The notes below the pieces were generated by a model. It made no database searches. It saw only the letters and a list, made by a program, of their open reading frames with translations, and was not told the origin of the DNA. A DNA stretch of 64,000 bases from Sulfidibacter corallicola. Lineage in GTDB: Bacteria; Acidobacteriota; Holophagae; Acanthopleuribacterales; Acanthopleuribacteraceae. Where the stretch lies: assembly GCF_017498545.1 (NCBI RefSeq), contig NZ_CP071793.1, positions 5,667,001 through 5,731,000 of the forward strand, given 5' to 3'. The stretch's first letter is position 1, and each line of letters starts with the position of its first letter. A program made the position numbers and the translations under genes. Shown here piece after piece: positions 36,110-45,300 of the stretch.

Positions 36110-37045
36110 ATGTCGAATCTCAAATTGTTTGCCATCCAAAATGACCAAGCCGTCGAACTGCATGGCGAGCCTGTCCAACTCGAAAAAGACCTGCAAGCTT
36201 GTGTCGAGCGAAACATGGAAACGTTGCTCGGTGTCCGGTTCCTGGCCTCGGAATACGTGACCAGCAAAAACCATAGTGGCCGCATCGATTCATTGGGCCT
36301 GGATGAGAACCATTTTCCTGTGATCGTCGAGTACAAGCGGAACAAAAACCATAACGTCATCAATCAGGGACTCTATTACCTCGACTGGCTCGTGGACCAT
36401 CAAGCCGAATTTCAGCTTATCGTTGCCGACAAAATAGGTGAGGAGGCAGCGAGAAAGGTTGACTGGACAGGCGTTCGTCTCATTTTGATTGCCGAAAACT
36501 TCACCAAGTTTGATCGCTACGCGGTCAATCAAATAGACAGGACCGTCGATCTTTTCCAATACAGCTATCACCGCGCCGAGGGTCTGGGTGGCCCTTTCCT
36601 GCTGCTCGACCTGATCAGCTCGCAGTCAGGAGCGGTGCCGAAAAGTGACACCACGGCTCCCAGAAAAGAAACGACGACCACGGTTCGCGATGACACGCAC
36701 CAGTACCGCCTGAGCAAAGCAAGCCCTGAACTAAAGGCGTTGTTTGACGCGGTATGCGAATTTGCCGGCAGTCTCGGCGATGTTCAGATGAAGGAGTTGA
36801 AACACAACGTCGCGTTCAAGAACATTAAGAATTTTGTGAGCGTCCTGGTTTATCCGACCCAGGATCCTATGGTTCGTCTGTATGTGAAGCTGAGCCCGAC
36901 TGAATTTGAGCTCGAAAATGGCTTCACTGAGGATGTGACCGGAAAAGGTCATTGGGGCACCGGTGACCTTGCCGTTTTCATTCGGAACTGGAGCGACCTA
37001 GAGAAAGCAAAGCCATTGATTGAGCAAAGCTATCGGGAGAACTGA
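36110..37045 (+). CDS. PD-(D/E)XK nuclease-like (DUF91) protein with DUF5655 domain
   Basis: This 311-aa protein has 'GRIDSLGLDENHFPVIVEYKRNKNHNVINQGLYYLDWL' (about 57-95). D60, E74 and K76 match the D-ExK signature of NucS/DUF91-type nuclease folds. The C-terminal ~105 residues (HNVAFKNIKNFVSVLVYPTQDPMVRLYVKLSP...GTGDLAVFIRNWSDLEKAKPLIEQSYRE) match DUF5655. This pairing is common in mobile DNA and may act in DNA repair or defence; substrate unknown. It sits alone between the arms of the 515-bp inverted repeat and looks intact. Confidence 0.75.
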   Translation: MSNLKLFAIQNDQAVELHGEPVQLEKDLQACVERNMETLLGVRFLASEYVTSKNHSGRIDSLGLDENHFPVIVEYKRNKNHNVINQGLYYLDWLVDHQAEFQLIVADKIGEEAARKVDWTGVRLILIAENFTKFDRYAVNQIDRTVDLFQYSYHRAEGLGGPFLLLDLISSQSGAVPKSDTTAPRKETTTTVRDDTHQYRLSKASPELKALFDAVCEFAGSLGDVQMKELKHNVAFKNIKNFVSVLVYPTQDPMVRLYVKLSPTEFELENGFTEDVTGKGHWGTGDLAVFIRNWSDLEKAKPLIEQSYREN

Positions 37046-37052
37046 AAATGAA

Positions 37053-37083
37053 AAGGCCCCGGCCTCTTCAGGTCGGGGTTCGT
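37053..37083 (+). terminator. terminator after the DUF91/DUF5655 gene
   Basis: GGCCCCGGCCT is followed by CTTC and AGGTCGGGGTT, a stable hairpin with a short T run, 10 bp after the stop codon. Confidence 0.65.
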
Positions 37084-37154
37084 TGCGCCAGATGGCGCCG
37101 ACCCTAGAGAGGGCGGGCTGAGCCCTGGCGTTTTCGTGTTTTGGTGTATTGTCT

Positions 37155-37532
37155 ATGCCTTCTTTGGATGGTTTAGCTACAATGGGGCTTCGATTTTCGA
37201 TAGATGGGAGTTTTGCGGTGTTGTGGATGGTACAGCCGAAACGAATTTTTCTTGCGCCAGGGGCGATCAATATCAGGCTTGGCATGGATTCTTTGTCAGA
37301 GTTAGTTCGGGACAAGGTGCCCGATGGATTTCGGAAAGGTGACATGATCGTGTTCTGCAACAAAAAAAGAGATAGGGTGAAAATTCTTCATTTCGACGGT
37401 AACTACGACCTCTTTGATTACAAATTGGACAAGCTCCGTGTAGCATGGCCTGAAGAAGGTGGATATCGTGCGATTTCCAGGCAGGAGCTGGAGCGCTTTC
37501 TTGACACTGGGGCCATCATTACCGGGTGCTAG
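37155..37532 (+). pseudogene. tnpB: IS66-family accessory protein TnpB, orphan
   Basis: A frame of about 125 codons. 'FLAPGAINIRLGMDSLSELV...DMIVFCNKKRDRVKILHFDGNYDLFDYKLDKLRVAWP...RAISRQELERFLD' is the IS66 Orf2/TnpB pattern (usual: MRKGFDGLSALV, VFFNRRRDRVKILYWD, LEKGRFxWP). The first ~30 residues are atypical. No tnpA or tnpC lies beside it, so it is the remnant of an IS66 element even though this frame is open. Confidence 0.7.
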
Positions 37533-38574
37533 AAAAAATCGATTCTTTTCAATCGGGACAAAGGCGCCAGTGGGTACCTCTTTGCTCTCGTTTCTGCCCA
37601 GCGGCCCATTCGTGGACAGAATTTGTGCCTAGCGCCCAGCGCCGCTACTACTGGCTGGAGGGTTTCGGTGCGTCTTCATTTTTATGGATGATTCCGAGGC
37701 GGTTTGAAAGAGCCTGCCATTCTGCCCGGTCGGTCCCAGTTCGGGCAGAAAAAGGGATTCAAGAAAATTGAAAAATAATTTTCTGCCGCTGCTCGTGAAC
37801 CACGAATCTGCCCCGCAGATAACGTTTTGAGACAGGAAAAAGACCTGCACCACTCCAATTTAGTTCGAACTCCCCGCCCCGTGCGGGTTACAGAAGCCCG
37901 AAGCCAAGCGCTTACGGGCTTTTTGCTTTTAAGCGCTTGATTTAAAGCGGTTTGGCCAGGTGGGGCGGCGGTTTGAGGCAAGCGATTTGGGCCAAGGCGA
38001 TAAAAGTGCCACGCGTTTGGGAGGGGTCCGCGCGGGCAGGAAACCGGAATCCCAGGCCGATTTTATCGGTTTTATCGGCTTTATCGGCTTCCTGCGGGTT
38101 ACAGATGTGACTCTGGTGAGACGTCTTGAGTTCGATAAAAAGTGAGTTGTTCACGCCGGAATCGAACTTCAAGTTCGAAAAAAAGGCGTAGTTCCCACCC
38201 GAGTCGAACGTCTTCGTGGAAAGATCGGGTTTTTACATATTCTTTACATGAGTTTCTGTCCAGAGTGGAACCTCATTGGACAGAATTTCAGTGAACACAT
38301 TATTCCGGTTCGATGAGCGTCCTCTTTGAGATTGCGTAATGTACTTGAATTTAAGAAGTTAAATGTGGAGTGAATTCTGCCGCAGCAGAGCAGAATCCAT
38401 CGAAGCGATGATTTGCTGTCCTTGAGTGCGAACCAAATGGCGAGTGCTCGGCTGGATTCGGTCTTGTTGTCCTCAGTAAGGTTCACATGCCATGGGAATG
38501 TACTGGCCAGGCCCAGATTTCGATTTTCCATTCCAGGCTTGCGTGAGCATTGGCCGCCGGGCCGACTCATTGTT
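37533..38574. other. mosaic non-coding stretch
   Basis: About 1 kb without a supported gene. It holds a terminator-like hairpin at 37894-37926 (AAGCCCG/CGGGCTT then TTTT), a short tandem of TTTATCGG-type units near 38060-38090, and pieces that resemble tRNA T-arms without a full cloverleaf. Confidence 0.4.
37894..37926 (+). terminator. terminator-like hairpin
   Basis: AAGCCCG (37894-37900) pairs with CGGGCTT (37915-37921) across a 14-nt loop and runs into TTTTTGCTTTT. Confidence 0.5.
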
Positions 38575-39030
38575 TCATAATGAGGAGGAGAGGCTGGGAT
38601 GGTCGGGTCCCTGGCTGCCTATGTGAGGAGTCTTTTTGAGGCGCTGAGCCAACTCGAAAACCCTGCCGTTTTCATTGCCCACCTGCTTTTCGACTTTTAC
38701 CTCGCCGTCTTTTCCCTTCACCCGAATAGCGGTTGTCCTGATCCCGCTTTGCAAATAGGCCAATCGCAGGTTCTTCCCGCCCGGCGCTAGGAGAACCCGC
38801 ACGAGAATCCCCTCTCGCTTCGCGACGTGCTCGAACTCGGCCTTCACCTTTTGGGGCCGCTCGCCTGGGCCCAGGTCCCAGTAGACGAACTTCTGGGCAT
38901 TGGCTTCCAAGCCTTCGAGCAGAGCAATGTGATATTTGAGGTACCACTCTGAAGAAAGCTGAAACGAAATCGGCGAAGATAGCCTACCTGCTGATTTGGT
39001 CTTTTTCTTTCGAGATTTGTTCTTCGGCAT
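38575..39030 (-). CDS. 151-aa charged protein of unknown function (intact copy)
   Basis: It starts with a basic tail (MPKNKSRKKKTKSAGR), then 'YLKYHIALLEGLEANAQKFVYWDLGPGERPQKVKAEFEHVAKREGILVRVLLAPGGKNLRLAYL'. That segment reads as a small alpha/beta domain with a basic recognition-like helix, possibly nucleic-acid-binding. No known family recognised. A degraded copy lies inverted at 34813-35226. The last ~25 codons lie outside the duplicated block. Confidence 0.55.
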   Translation of the reverse strand: MPKNKSRKKKTKSAGRLSSPISFQLSSEWYLKYHIALLEGLEANAQKFVYWDLGPGERPQKVKAEFEHVAKREGILVRVLLAPGGKNLRLAYLQSGIRTTAIRVKGKDGEVKVEKQVGNENGRVFELAQRLKKTPHIGSQGPDHPSLSSSL

Positions 39031-39141
39031 GAAGATCCTTGATCAGGCCAAGCCTGGAAGTGATCATCGTCCAATAGACTATAGTACCGTTTTTATGCGC
39101 TCATTTCATTTGGTAGGGCTTGTTTGGAGTGATTCTAGGAG
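38628..39141 (-). repeat. 515-bp inverted duplication, copy B
   Basis: Partner of 34706-35220, opposite orientation. The pair brackets about 3.4 kb that includes the DUF91/DUF5655 nuclease and the IS66 remnant. Confidence 0.75.
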
Positions 39142-39308
39142 ATCGATCGCGTTCTCTTGCAGTGGAACCAGTCTCAAGCCCAAATCCGAATGTGAGCTTT
39201 CCAAATCGCGACTTTGGAAGTGCGAGTCCACGATCGTTGCGTCTCTTCGTAAGCGCTCAATGTGTTGTGGGTAGTAACCCTGAAACCGGATTGAGATAGT
39301 GGGACATC

Positions 39309-39473
39309 TCAAATACGGAGGGCGATGCCTTCATCTTGGGCTTTGCGACGCCATAGATACAGCGTCGCCACGGGGATACCCATTTCTTCTGAAATCTGCT
39401 TCACGGGTTGATTCTGCGGGGGCACCATCCGCTGCAGCGTGGCCTCTTTTTGCCCCTCGGTGTATCGATTCAT
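39309..39473 (-). pseudogene. N-terminal fragment of an IS3-type transposase (OrfA HTH)
   Basis: A 54-codon frame: MNRYTEGQKEATLQRMVPPQ...KQISEEMGIPVATLYLWRRKAQDEG, the helix-turn-helix start of a common transposase type (usual 'MMPPxNxxVxxISxExGIxxxTLYxWRxxAR'). It ends abruptly at TGA and no downstream transposase domain is present. Confidence 0.65.
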
Positions 39474-39627
39474 GTTCGTCCTCCAAAGCTGAGAATTCTA
39501 ACTCAGCCGGGGCGATAACTATCGTGACACATAGGGACGCCGCTCCGTTTAAATTCGGACACCTTTCCAAAAAGGCGGTCGAGCTGTCCGAATTCGAATC
39601 GTCAGGGTGTTCGAAATCAAAATGGAA

Positions 39628-40308
39628 TCAGTGTTCGAAATCATGGGAATGCGCATTTAATTGAGGCTTGTACGTCTTCTTTGATGCTATAAAATAGCTA
39701 GATGCTTCTTTGTATATTTTTTCTGTTTCAATGATTTGAAAACTTTCACTGGTTATTAAGTGATCTAACTCGGGGCTTTTGAGTCTTCTGATGGGGATGG
39801 GGATTAATCCCATTGCACAAAGAACTCGAACAAATTGAATTTGAATAGTCACCAATAATGACTTTTTCTCTTGCAAGCAAGGGGTTGCAGAAATAAACAA
39901 TCCGTCAGGTTTTAATAATTCATGTATTCTTTGCATGACGCTCTGTGGGTTAGGTACTGTATGCAACATGTTGAAAGCCAGGATCACATCGAATGTTTGG
40001 TTTTTAAATTTTTTATCAAAAATGTCCGTTTGCGTGAAATTCACATTCTTAACTTTACAAACAGTAGCCTTATTTTTTGCGATTTTAATCATTTTTGATG
40101 ATATATCAATGGCATGAATCTCTTTCGCTTGGCTGGCAAGTTCGCAGGATTTTGTACCTGTTCCACATCCATAATCTAAAACAATATCGTGGTCATTGAG
40201 ATATTTTTCAGTGTTTTCTTTAGTCTTATTATGAATATACTCAAAACGCTCCTCTGTCTTATCATAGTTTTTTGAAGCTTTATCCCAAAACGCTTCCGGT
40301 TTGTTCAT
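39628..40308 (-). CDS. class I SAM-dependent methyltransferase
   Basis: This 226-aa protein carries motif I VLDYGCGTGTKSCELA (about 43-58), the acidic AIDISSKMIKIA (motif II), NFTQTDIFDKKFKNQTFDVILAFNMLHTV and LLKPDGLFISATP. The C-terminal part ('VTIQIQFVRVLCAMGLIPIPIRRL...SFQIIETEKIYKEASSYFIASKK') contacts the substrate, which cannot be told from sequence. It is clearly AT-richer than its surroundings, so recent transfer is likely. A paralogous but broken gene lies next to it. Confidence 0.85.
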   Translation of the reverse strand: MNKPEAFWDKASKNYDKTEERFEYIHNKTKENTEKYLNDHDIVLDYGCGTGTKSCELASQAKEIHAIDISSKMIKIAKNKATVCKVKNVNFTQTDIFDKKFKNQTFDVILAFNMLHTVPNPQSVMQRIHELLKPDGLFISATPCLQEKKSLLVTIQIQFVRVLCAMGLIPIPIRRLKSPELDHLITSESFQIIETEKIYKEASSYFIASKKTYKPQLNAHSHDFEH

Positions 40309-40413
40309 CTTTTACTCCTCGATTAATAGAGCCACATAGGAGCACCCAGTGCCTTTTCTTTTAATAGAGCCCGGAGAGTTTAGGCTCCCTGTAGTGCTTT
40401 TTCCCGTAGTTGG

Positions 40414-40440
40414 ACGCCAGCCGGAAAGGCTGGCGTTTCT
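40414..40440. terminator. strong hairpin between the two methyltransferase loci
   Basis: ACGCCAGCC (40414-40422), GGAAA loop, GGCTGGCGT (40428-40436), followed by TTCT: a typical intrinsic terminator on the plus strand. The region 40309-40847 otherwise shows no gene. Confidence 0.65.
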
Positions 40441-40847
40441 CTGTATATCGGTTCTTCAATATCAACACGAAGTTGCAACATATTAAGGGTGTCAAGCAAT
40501 GTAGGGTCGAACCGAAAATCTATGGAACCCTGGCCTTGAACTTCTCTGAGTTGGACGTGGCATTTTTACTCCCCTTCACGCTTGATCCACGTATGACGAT
40601 TTCTTGGGGAAATTAGGGCGTTGTTTGTGAACCGGCCCACGATTGCCGAAGACGCCAGTTCTTGGCGGGGATGGCGTCACGAAACACGCAAACGTTCCGT
40701 CTGTCGCATGTGAAGCGATCTCTTGGAAAGAGCTCGAGGGGCCTGGAAGGACCCGCCCAACCCGCCGCGACGGCGTCACTTGTGAGATGAAGGGACTGTG
40801 CGCTTGCAGCGTTTCGATTAGAACCAGACTGGCCTTCAGGTTTAGGA

Positions 40848-41334
40848 TTACTTCTTTGCGAAAAGGAACCCGGTCCTGCCGGTTTTGTTGAGCGACTCGC
40901 TCATGGCGATCTCGAAGCCTGCACAGGCCATGGCGCCGTTGAGATAATCGTTGTCGAAGATTTGCGCCTGGGGAATCAGACCCAATTTGCCGCCGATCGG
41001 GAGCAGCCACTTCAGGAACATGCTCGCGCGTGCAATGCACGAGGTGCTGAAGATGAAGACCCCGCCCGGCTTCAACAACTCGTGACAGAGGGCGATGGTG
41101 GGTTGGATGTCGGCCACCAAATGGATGACGTTCGGGCCCAGGATTACCTCGAACGATTCCGGTTAGTGGGGAAGGTCGAACACCGCCGCTTGGCTGAAAG
41201 CGACATTGGGCAGGCCTTTGGCCCGAGCCTTGAGTGATCTCGATCATCCGGCGGGACGAGTCGATGGCTTTTTTGGCGTAGTAGTCGGCGTGGCGGTCCC
41301 AGAATAGCATGGATTTGTCGATTCTGTTCTTCAT
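40848..41334 (-). pseudogene. broken SAM-dependent methyltransferase, paralogue of the 39.6-kb gene
   Basis: ATG 41334 starts KNRIDKSMLFWDRHADYYAKKAIDSSRRMIEIT. The frame then jumps to 'KARAKGLPNVAFSQAAVFDLPH-stop-PESFEVILGPNVIHLVADIQPTIALCHELLKPGGVFIFSTSCIARASMFLKWLLPIGGKLGLIPQAQIF'. The stretch that should hold SAM-binding motif I is deleted, and an in-frame TAA follows. The C-terminal 90 residues are still open. Order and residues parallel the intact neighbour. Confidence 0.75.
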
Positions 41335-41520
41335 GGCATCGGACCTCTCTTGTGGGATGACTCGGCCCGCATCCAGCCGCACCTTGTGCTTGTGGGGCTG
41401 GCGGGCCTAGGGGCCAAGCCCAGTTTAGGCAAGCTAGATAGCAAACAATAGAAACAATTATGTTCACTTGTGGTACGTTTTTTTGCCACTCACCTGTAAC
41501 TCATCCAGGAGTGCGCGGCC

Positions 41521-41670
41521 ATGACCACCCTTCCCGACCTTATTTGGGATCCCCTGCGCGTGTTTCTCGCCGTGATGCGCTCGAACAGCCTGGGTTAGGC
41601 CACCCAGCAAATGGGTACCAGTCATCCGACGATCCGCCGGAACCCGGCCGTGGTTTACGAGCAAATCCGG
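41521..41670 (+). pseudogene. LysR-family regulator, N-terminal HTH remnant
   Basis: MTTLPDLIWDPLRVFLAVMRSNSLG-stop-ATQQMGTSHPTIRRNPAVVYEQIRG is a LysR winged-HTH start with a nonsense codon and no effector domain. It is divergent from the broken methyltransferase, as expected for a former regulator-target pair. Confidence 0.7.
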
Positions 41671-41684
41671 GGCTGATAAAACGC

Positions 41685-41755
41685 AAGCCCACCATTGACC
41701 ACGAGTAGCGTGGCTTGGCTTGCCCGGGTACCCTTCGATTTGAAAATGATCGGAG
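41685..41755 (+). repeat. 71-bp terminal inverted repeat, left arm
   Basis: AAGCCCACCATTGACCACGA begins a 71-bp block that matches the reverse complement of 47585-47655 with one mismatch. The arms face each other across 5.8 kb holding RHS copy 2. Confidence 0.85.
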
Positions 41756-42067
41756 AGCTAAATGGGATCTTTACGTTTGGTTCCAAAGAGAACGGAGCCA
41801 GGGTTTATCAAGGTGGCGGTTCCCATGGACAAAGAGCCGAATCCGGAAAAAAACTGTCAAAGCCATTTGAGCATCTCCACCCACCGCGGTATGTTGGTCC
41901 ACGTTGAGAAAAGTGAAGCATAACCGCTGAGTTCCTATCTTTTTGCAAATGGTGGAAGCAATGTAAATACACAGCAAGAGCAAGCTCACGAAAGCGGAAA
42001 ATGCGAATCGGCTCCAAGGAAACCAATTCACTTTCCCCAAGGCATCAAAGATTAACAAAAGTGCATT

Positions 42068-42358
42068 TCACTCTTTGATCCTGACAAAACAACCAGACTC
42101 TTCATCCCTTTCAAACGAAGCAGGATATGGCGTTTCTAATACTGTGGCAATCAAAGGGTCAATTTCGACTATAGTTGAGGCATTGTACATTGAAAAATTA
42201 TTGGCATTTTCAACGTACTCCTTGTTCTCCAAACCGGAAAAAACTCGCCATCCGCTGTCTTCCTTACTGTCAGGCTCTTCCCTGTAAAGATAGCCAATTG
42301 ATTTCCCAGATTTGATGACATCATGACTTGCAATAATGTACCCGACTTGTATTTTCAT
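42068..42358 (-). CDS. DUF2185/Imm33-type immunity protein
   Basis: This 96-aa protein fits the DUF2185 (Imm33-like) pattern: 'VGYIIASHDVIKSGKSIGYLYREEPDSKEDSGWRVFSGLENKEYVENANNFSMYNASTIVEIDP...YPASFERDEESGCFVRI'. Its ATG overlaps the toxin stop (ATGA), the standard tip-immunity junction. Intact although the RHS shell upstream is broken, which suggests that immunity is still useful to the cell. Confidence 0.85.
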   Translation of the reverse strand: MKIQVGYIIASHDVIKSGKSIGYLYREEPDSKEDSGWRVFSGLENKEYVENANNFSMYNASTIVEIDPLIATVLETPYPASFERDEESGCFVRIKE

Positions 42359-45300
42359 AGTCTTTTATCCTCGTGGCGATGACTTCGATTTGAAGCCCTA
42401 TCTTCGAGATGGTACAAAGCAGGGTCATTTTCTGCCTCGATTACCTCTTTCCTAGTGCTCCCTGATTCATCATGCCCTTTTCGTCGCTTTCTCCATTCTT
42501 GGCCAGGTTTGTGCCCGACATCAATTTCCCCCGGCTTTAAGGGTTCTTTGGAGTGGGGATCAATCATTTTTCCCCTCTCGTTTCTAGGTTGATTTTTTTC
42601 AATTTGCTTCCGTGTCTCTTTTCGGAGCTTTACTCTGCGTTTTGTTGCAGGATTTTTCGTAACATTCGCTGCATCCCCAGCGTTATCAGCCGCATTGGCG
42701 GCTTTCTTTGCATCGTTCGCCTTGTCAGCAGCTCGGGCAAGATCAGTTCCGGTGTCGACGATTTTTTCACCGGTGCGTAGAATTTTCAAGGCCGTTCCAG
42801 CTCCACCAGGTACAACAGGAACCGCAGCGGCCAGACCATCGACGACCACGCCGCCTGCATCTATCGCCGCATCGAGCCAATTACCCTCACGCACGTTGTA
42901 GGCGAAGGAAGCGACACCGATCCCAATGTTGAGGACATCCCAGGCGGTTTCCACCGCGTTCCCATTTGGATCGGTGCCACTGACTGGGTTTTGATGGGTA
43001 TAGGTATAGAGGTTGTAGCTGTTGGGCAAATACGGGTTGAAGTCGCGGGCACGATCCGGTTGCGTGAAGCATCCGGCTACTGGATCGTAGAAGCGCGCAC
43101 CCATGTAGATCAGCCCGTTGGGATCTTCATCGTGCCCGGTGAAGCCGTGAGCCCCCTTGTGGCGTGCCGCTTCGATCAGTGGTTGGCCGTAGGGCTCATA
43201 GGCCGCCGTGGTGACCGCATTCGTTTCACCGTTCCAGGTCACCACCGGGTTCCCGAGGCAATCGCGGAAGAAGTGGATCTTCTCCAAACGGGTGGGTTTG
43301 CCGTTTTCGAAATCTTCCTTTTCGACGAAGATGGCCTTGCCTTGGAGGGTGACGTACTGTCGACGTTGCTTCAGTTGGTTGCCCGCGCCTGTGGGGAAGT
43401 CTTCCTCGGTGATGATGCGGCCGTCGGCGTGGCGGATGGAGTAAGTTACGGTCTGGGTGTTCTCCCGCACGGCAGCGACGCGTTGACCGAAGGCGTCGTA
43501 AAGGAAAAGCCGATCCCCTGAACCGGAGCGGTGTTCGCCATCGACCCGTCGGTCGCTCAGGACTTGGGAGATTTGGCCAGCGCGGTTGTAGCGCACTGAA
43601 TGGTTCGGAGTCTGGGTCAACCGGCCTTGAACGTCGTAGGTGTAACCACCGTCCCGATGGAATCGGTTGCCCTGACCGAAGCTCGCTGAATGCGAGGCCA
43701 CCGCGAGCGTGGACGTCCCCGTGTGGAAACTCATCCCCGAGCGGCTGGTCAGGTTGCCGACCTGGTCGTAGCCGTATGTGATGGCCTCGTTGCCCACGGA
43801 AAACGAATGCAACTGCCCGCGATCCGTGTACGCGTGCCGGATCTCCGTTCGGCTGGGGAACAGGCGGTCATCGCGAGAGAACGATTCGATGAAACCCCAC
43901 TCGTTGTAGATCGTGAGGAGCCGTCGATACAGATACTCGGGATTACCACCATGCGGGAAGAGCTGCACCGTAACCGCTCGGCCCATCGAATCCGGCCACC
44001 AGGTGTTGAGAACACCCATCCCCGATTCTTGACCGCGTTCGGCCACCTCAGAAAGTGCGGCCACGTCGAGCACCTGGTTTTCGTCCAATTCGGGTCTGCG
44101 CTGCTCGTCGCGGGACACAGGCTCTCCCATGCGTTGAAGCGCGGGCCCACATGCCTCGGAATCACAGCCGCCTTGGTCCCAAACCGCGCCCACCAGTTGT
44201 CCGCTGTACGGGTTGTATTGAGCTTGTTCGATCAGGTGCTCGAAGACGGGCCCCTCGGGATGGTTCGGGCCGAACCCGTAGTAGACGCTTTCCGGCTGTC
44301 CGTAGTAGTGGTAGCCATAGGATTCATAGGCACCCTCGGGATGCTGAAACCAACGCTCGCGGCCGATTTCATCGTAGGCGATGGCCAACTCATAGGAACG
44401 TTCACCGAGCATCATTTCGAAGGGAGCCCCAACACCTTCAAGGCTGGTCCCGTCCAATTGAGGCAGGGTGATCCTCATCCCCGTCAGGCGGTTGGCGTCA
44501 TCGAAATCCTTGTAGGTATAGGTCACCGGCAAGCCGCCATCGGTGTACTGAACCGCCTCGGACATGCGGTTGTTGACGTCGTAAGAAAAGGTCGTCACCA
44601 GCGATTCATGGGCTTCGTTGGCTTGGCGGTTCCAGGTCTCCCGGACACGGCCAAGGCCGTCATAGACGAATCGAGTGACCGTCGTGGGGTTCGCGGCAGC
44701 ACCTTGATACCGGTTCTCCAATAGTCCACGGCTGTTGTACGCGTAGTGGATCGACTCGGCGCTCTCGGGATGGGTTTCGGTGACCCGTTGCCCCAGCCAG
44801 GTGCTGACGGTGGTTCGCTCGAGCGAACCATCGCCAAAGGGGCGAACCTTGATTTCCAAGCCTTTCGCATGTGGGAAGTACTGGAAGAAGGTGCTTTGCC
44901 CCATTAGTGCTCGCCATGGTCGTGCGACCGAGAAAATCGGTTTCCTTGGTGCGCCTCAAGGTCCGGTCAACGCCATAGGCCGTCGTGCTTTGGGAGATCA
45001 CCGACCCGCCATCCGCCGTTCGGGCATACGCGAAGGACGTGTCCTGAAGGATTCGAGAGGCTTGGCGCCAGGTGTGGTAAATCCGGGTGGGACGTCCGAA
45101 GACATCGTACTCGTATGACCAATCCCCACCGAGACCGTTGGTCTTGCGTTCGATCAAGCCCAATGCGGTGTAGGTCGTGTCGCGGTTCCAAGGTTTCCAA
45201 TCGATCGTGCGAATGGTCTCGCGGGTCTCCCGGCCCCAGGCGTCGAATTGCCGGAACATCACCGGAATCGTGTTGCCACTCTTGGTTCGGGTGACAATCG

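Noticed and set aside
37860..38215. Possible tRNA genes (GTTCGA-type T-arm strings)
   Set aside because: T-stem halves do not pair and no anticodon or acceptor stems can be drawn; at best fragments.
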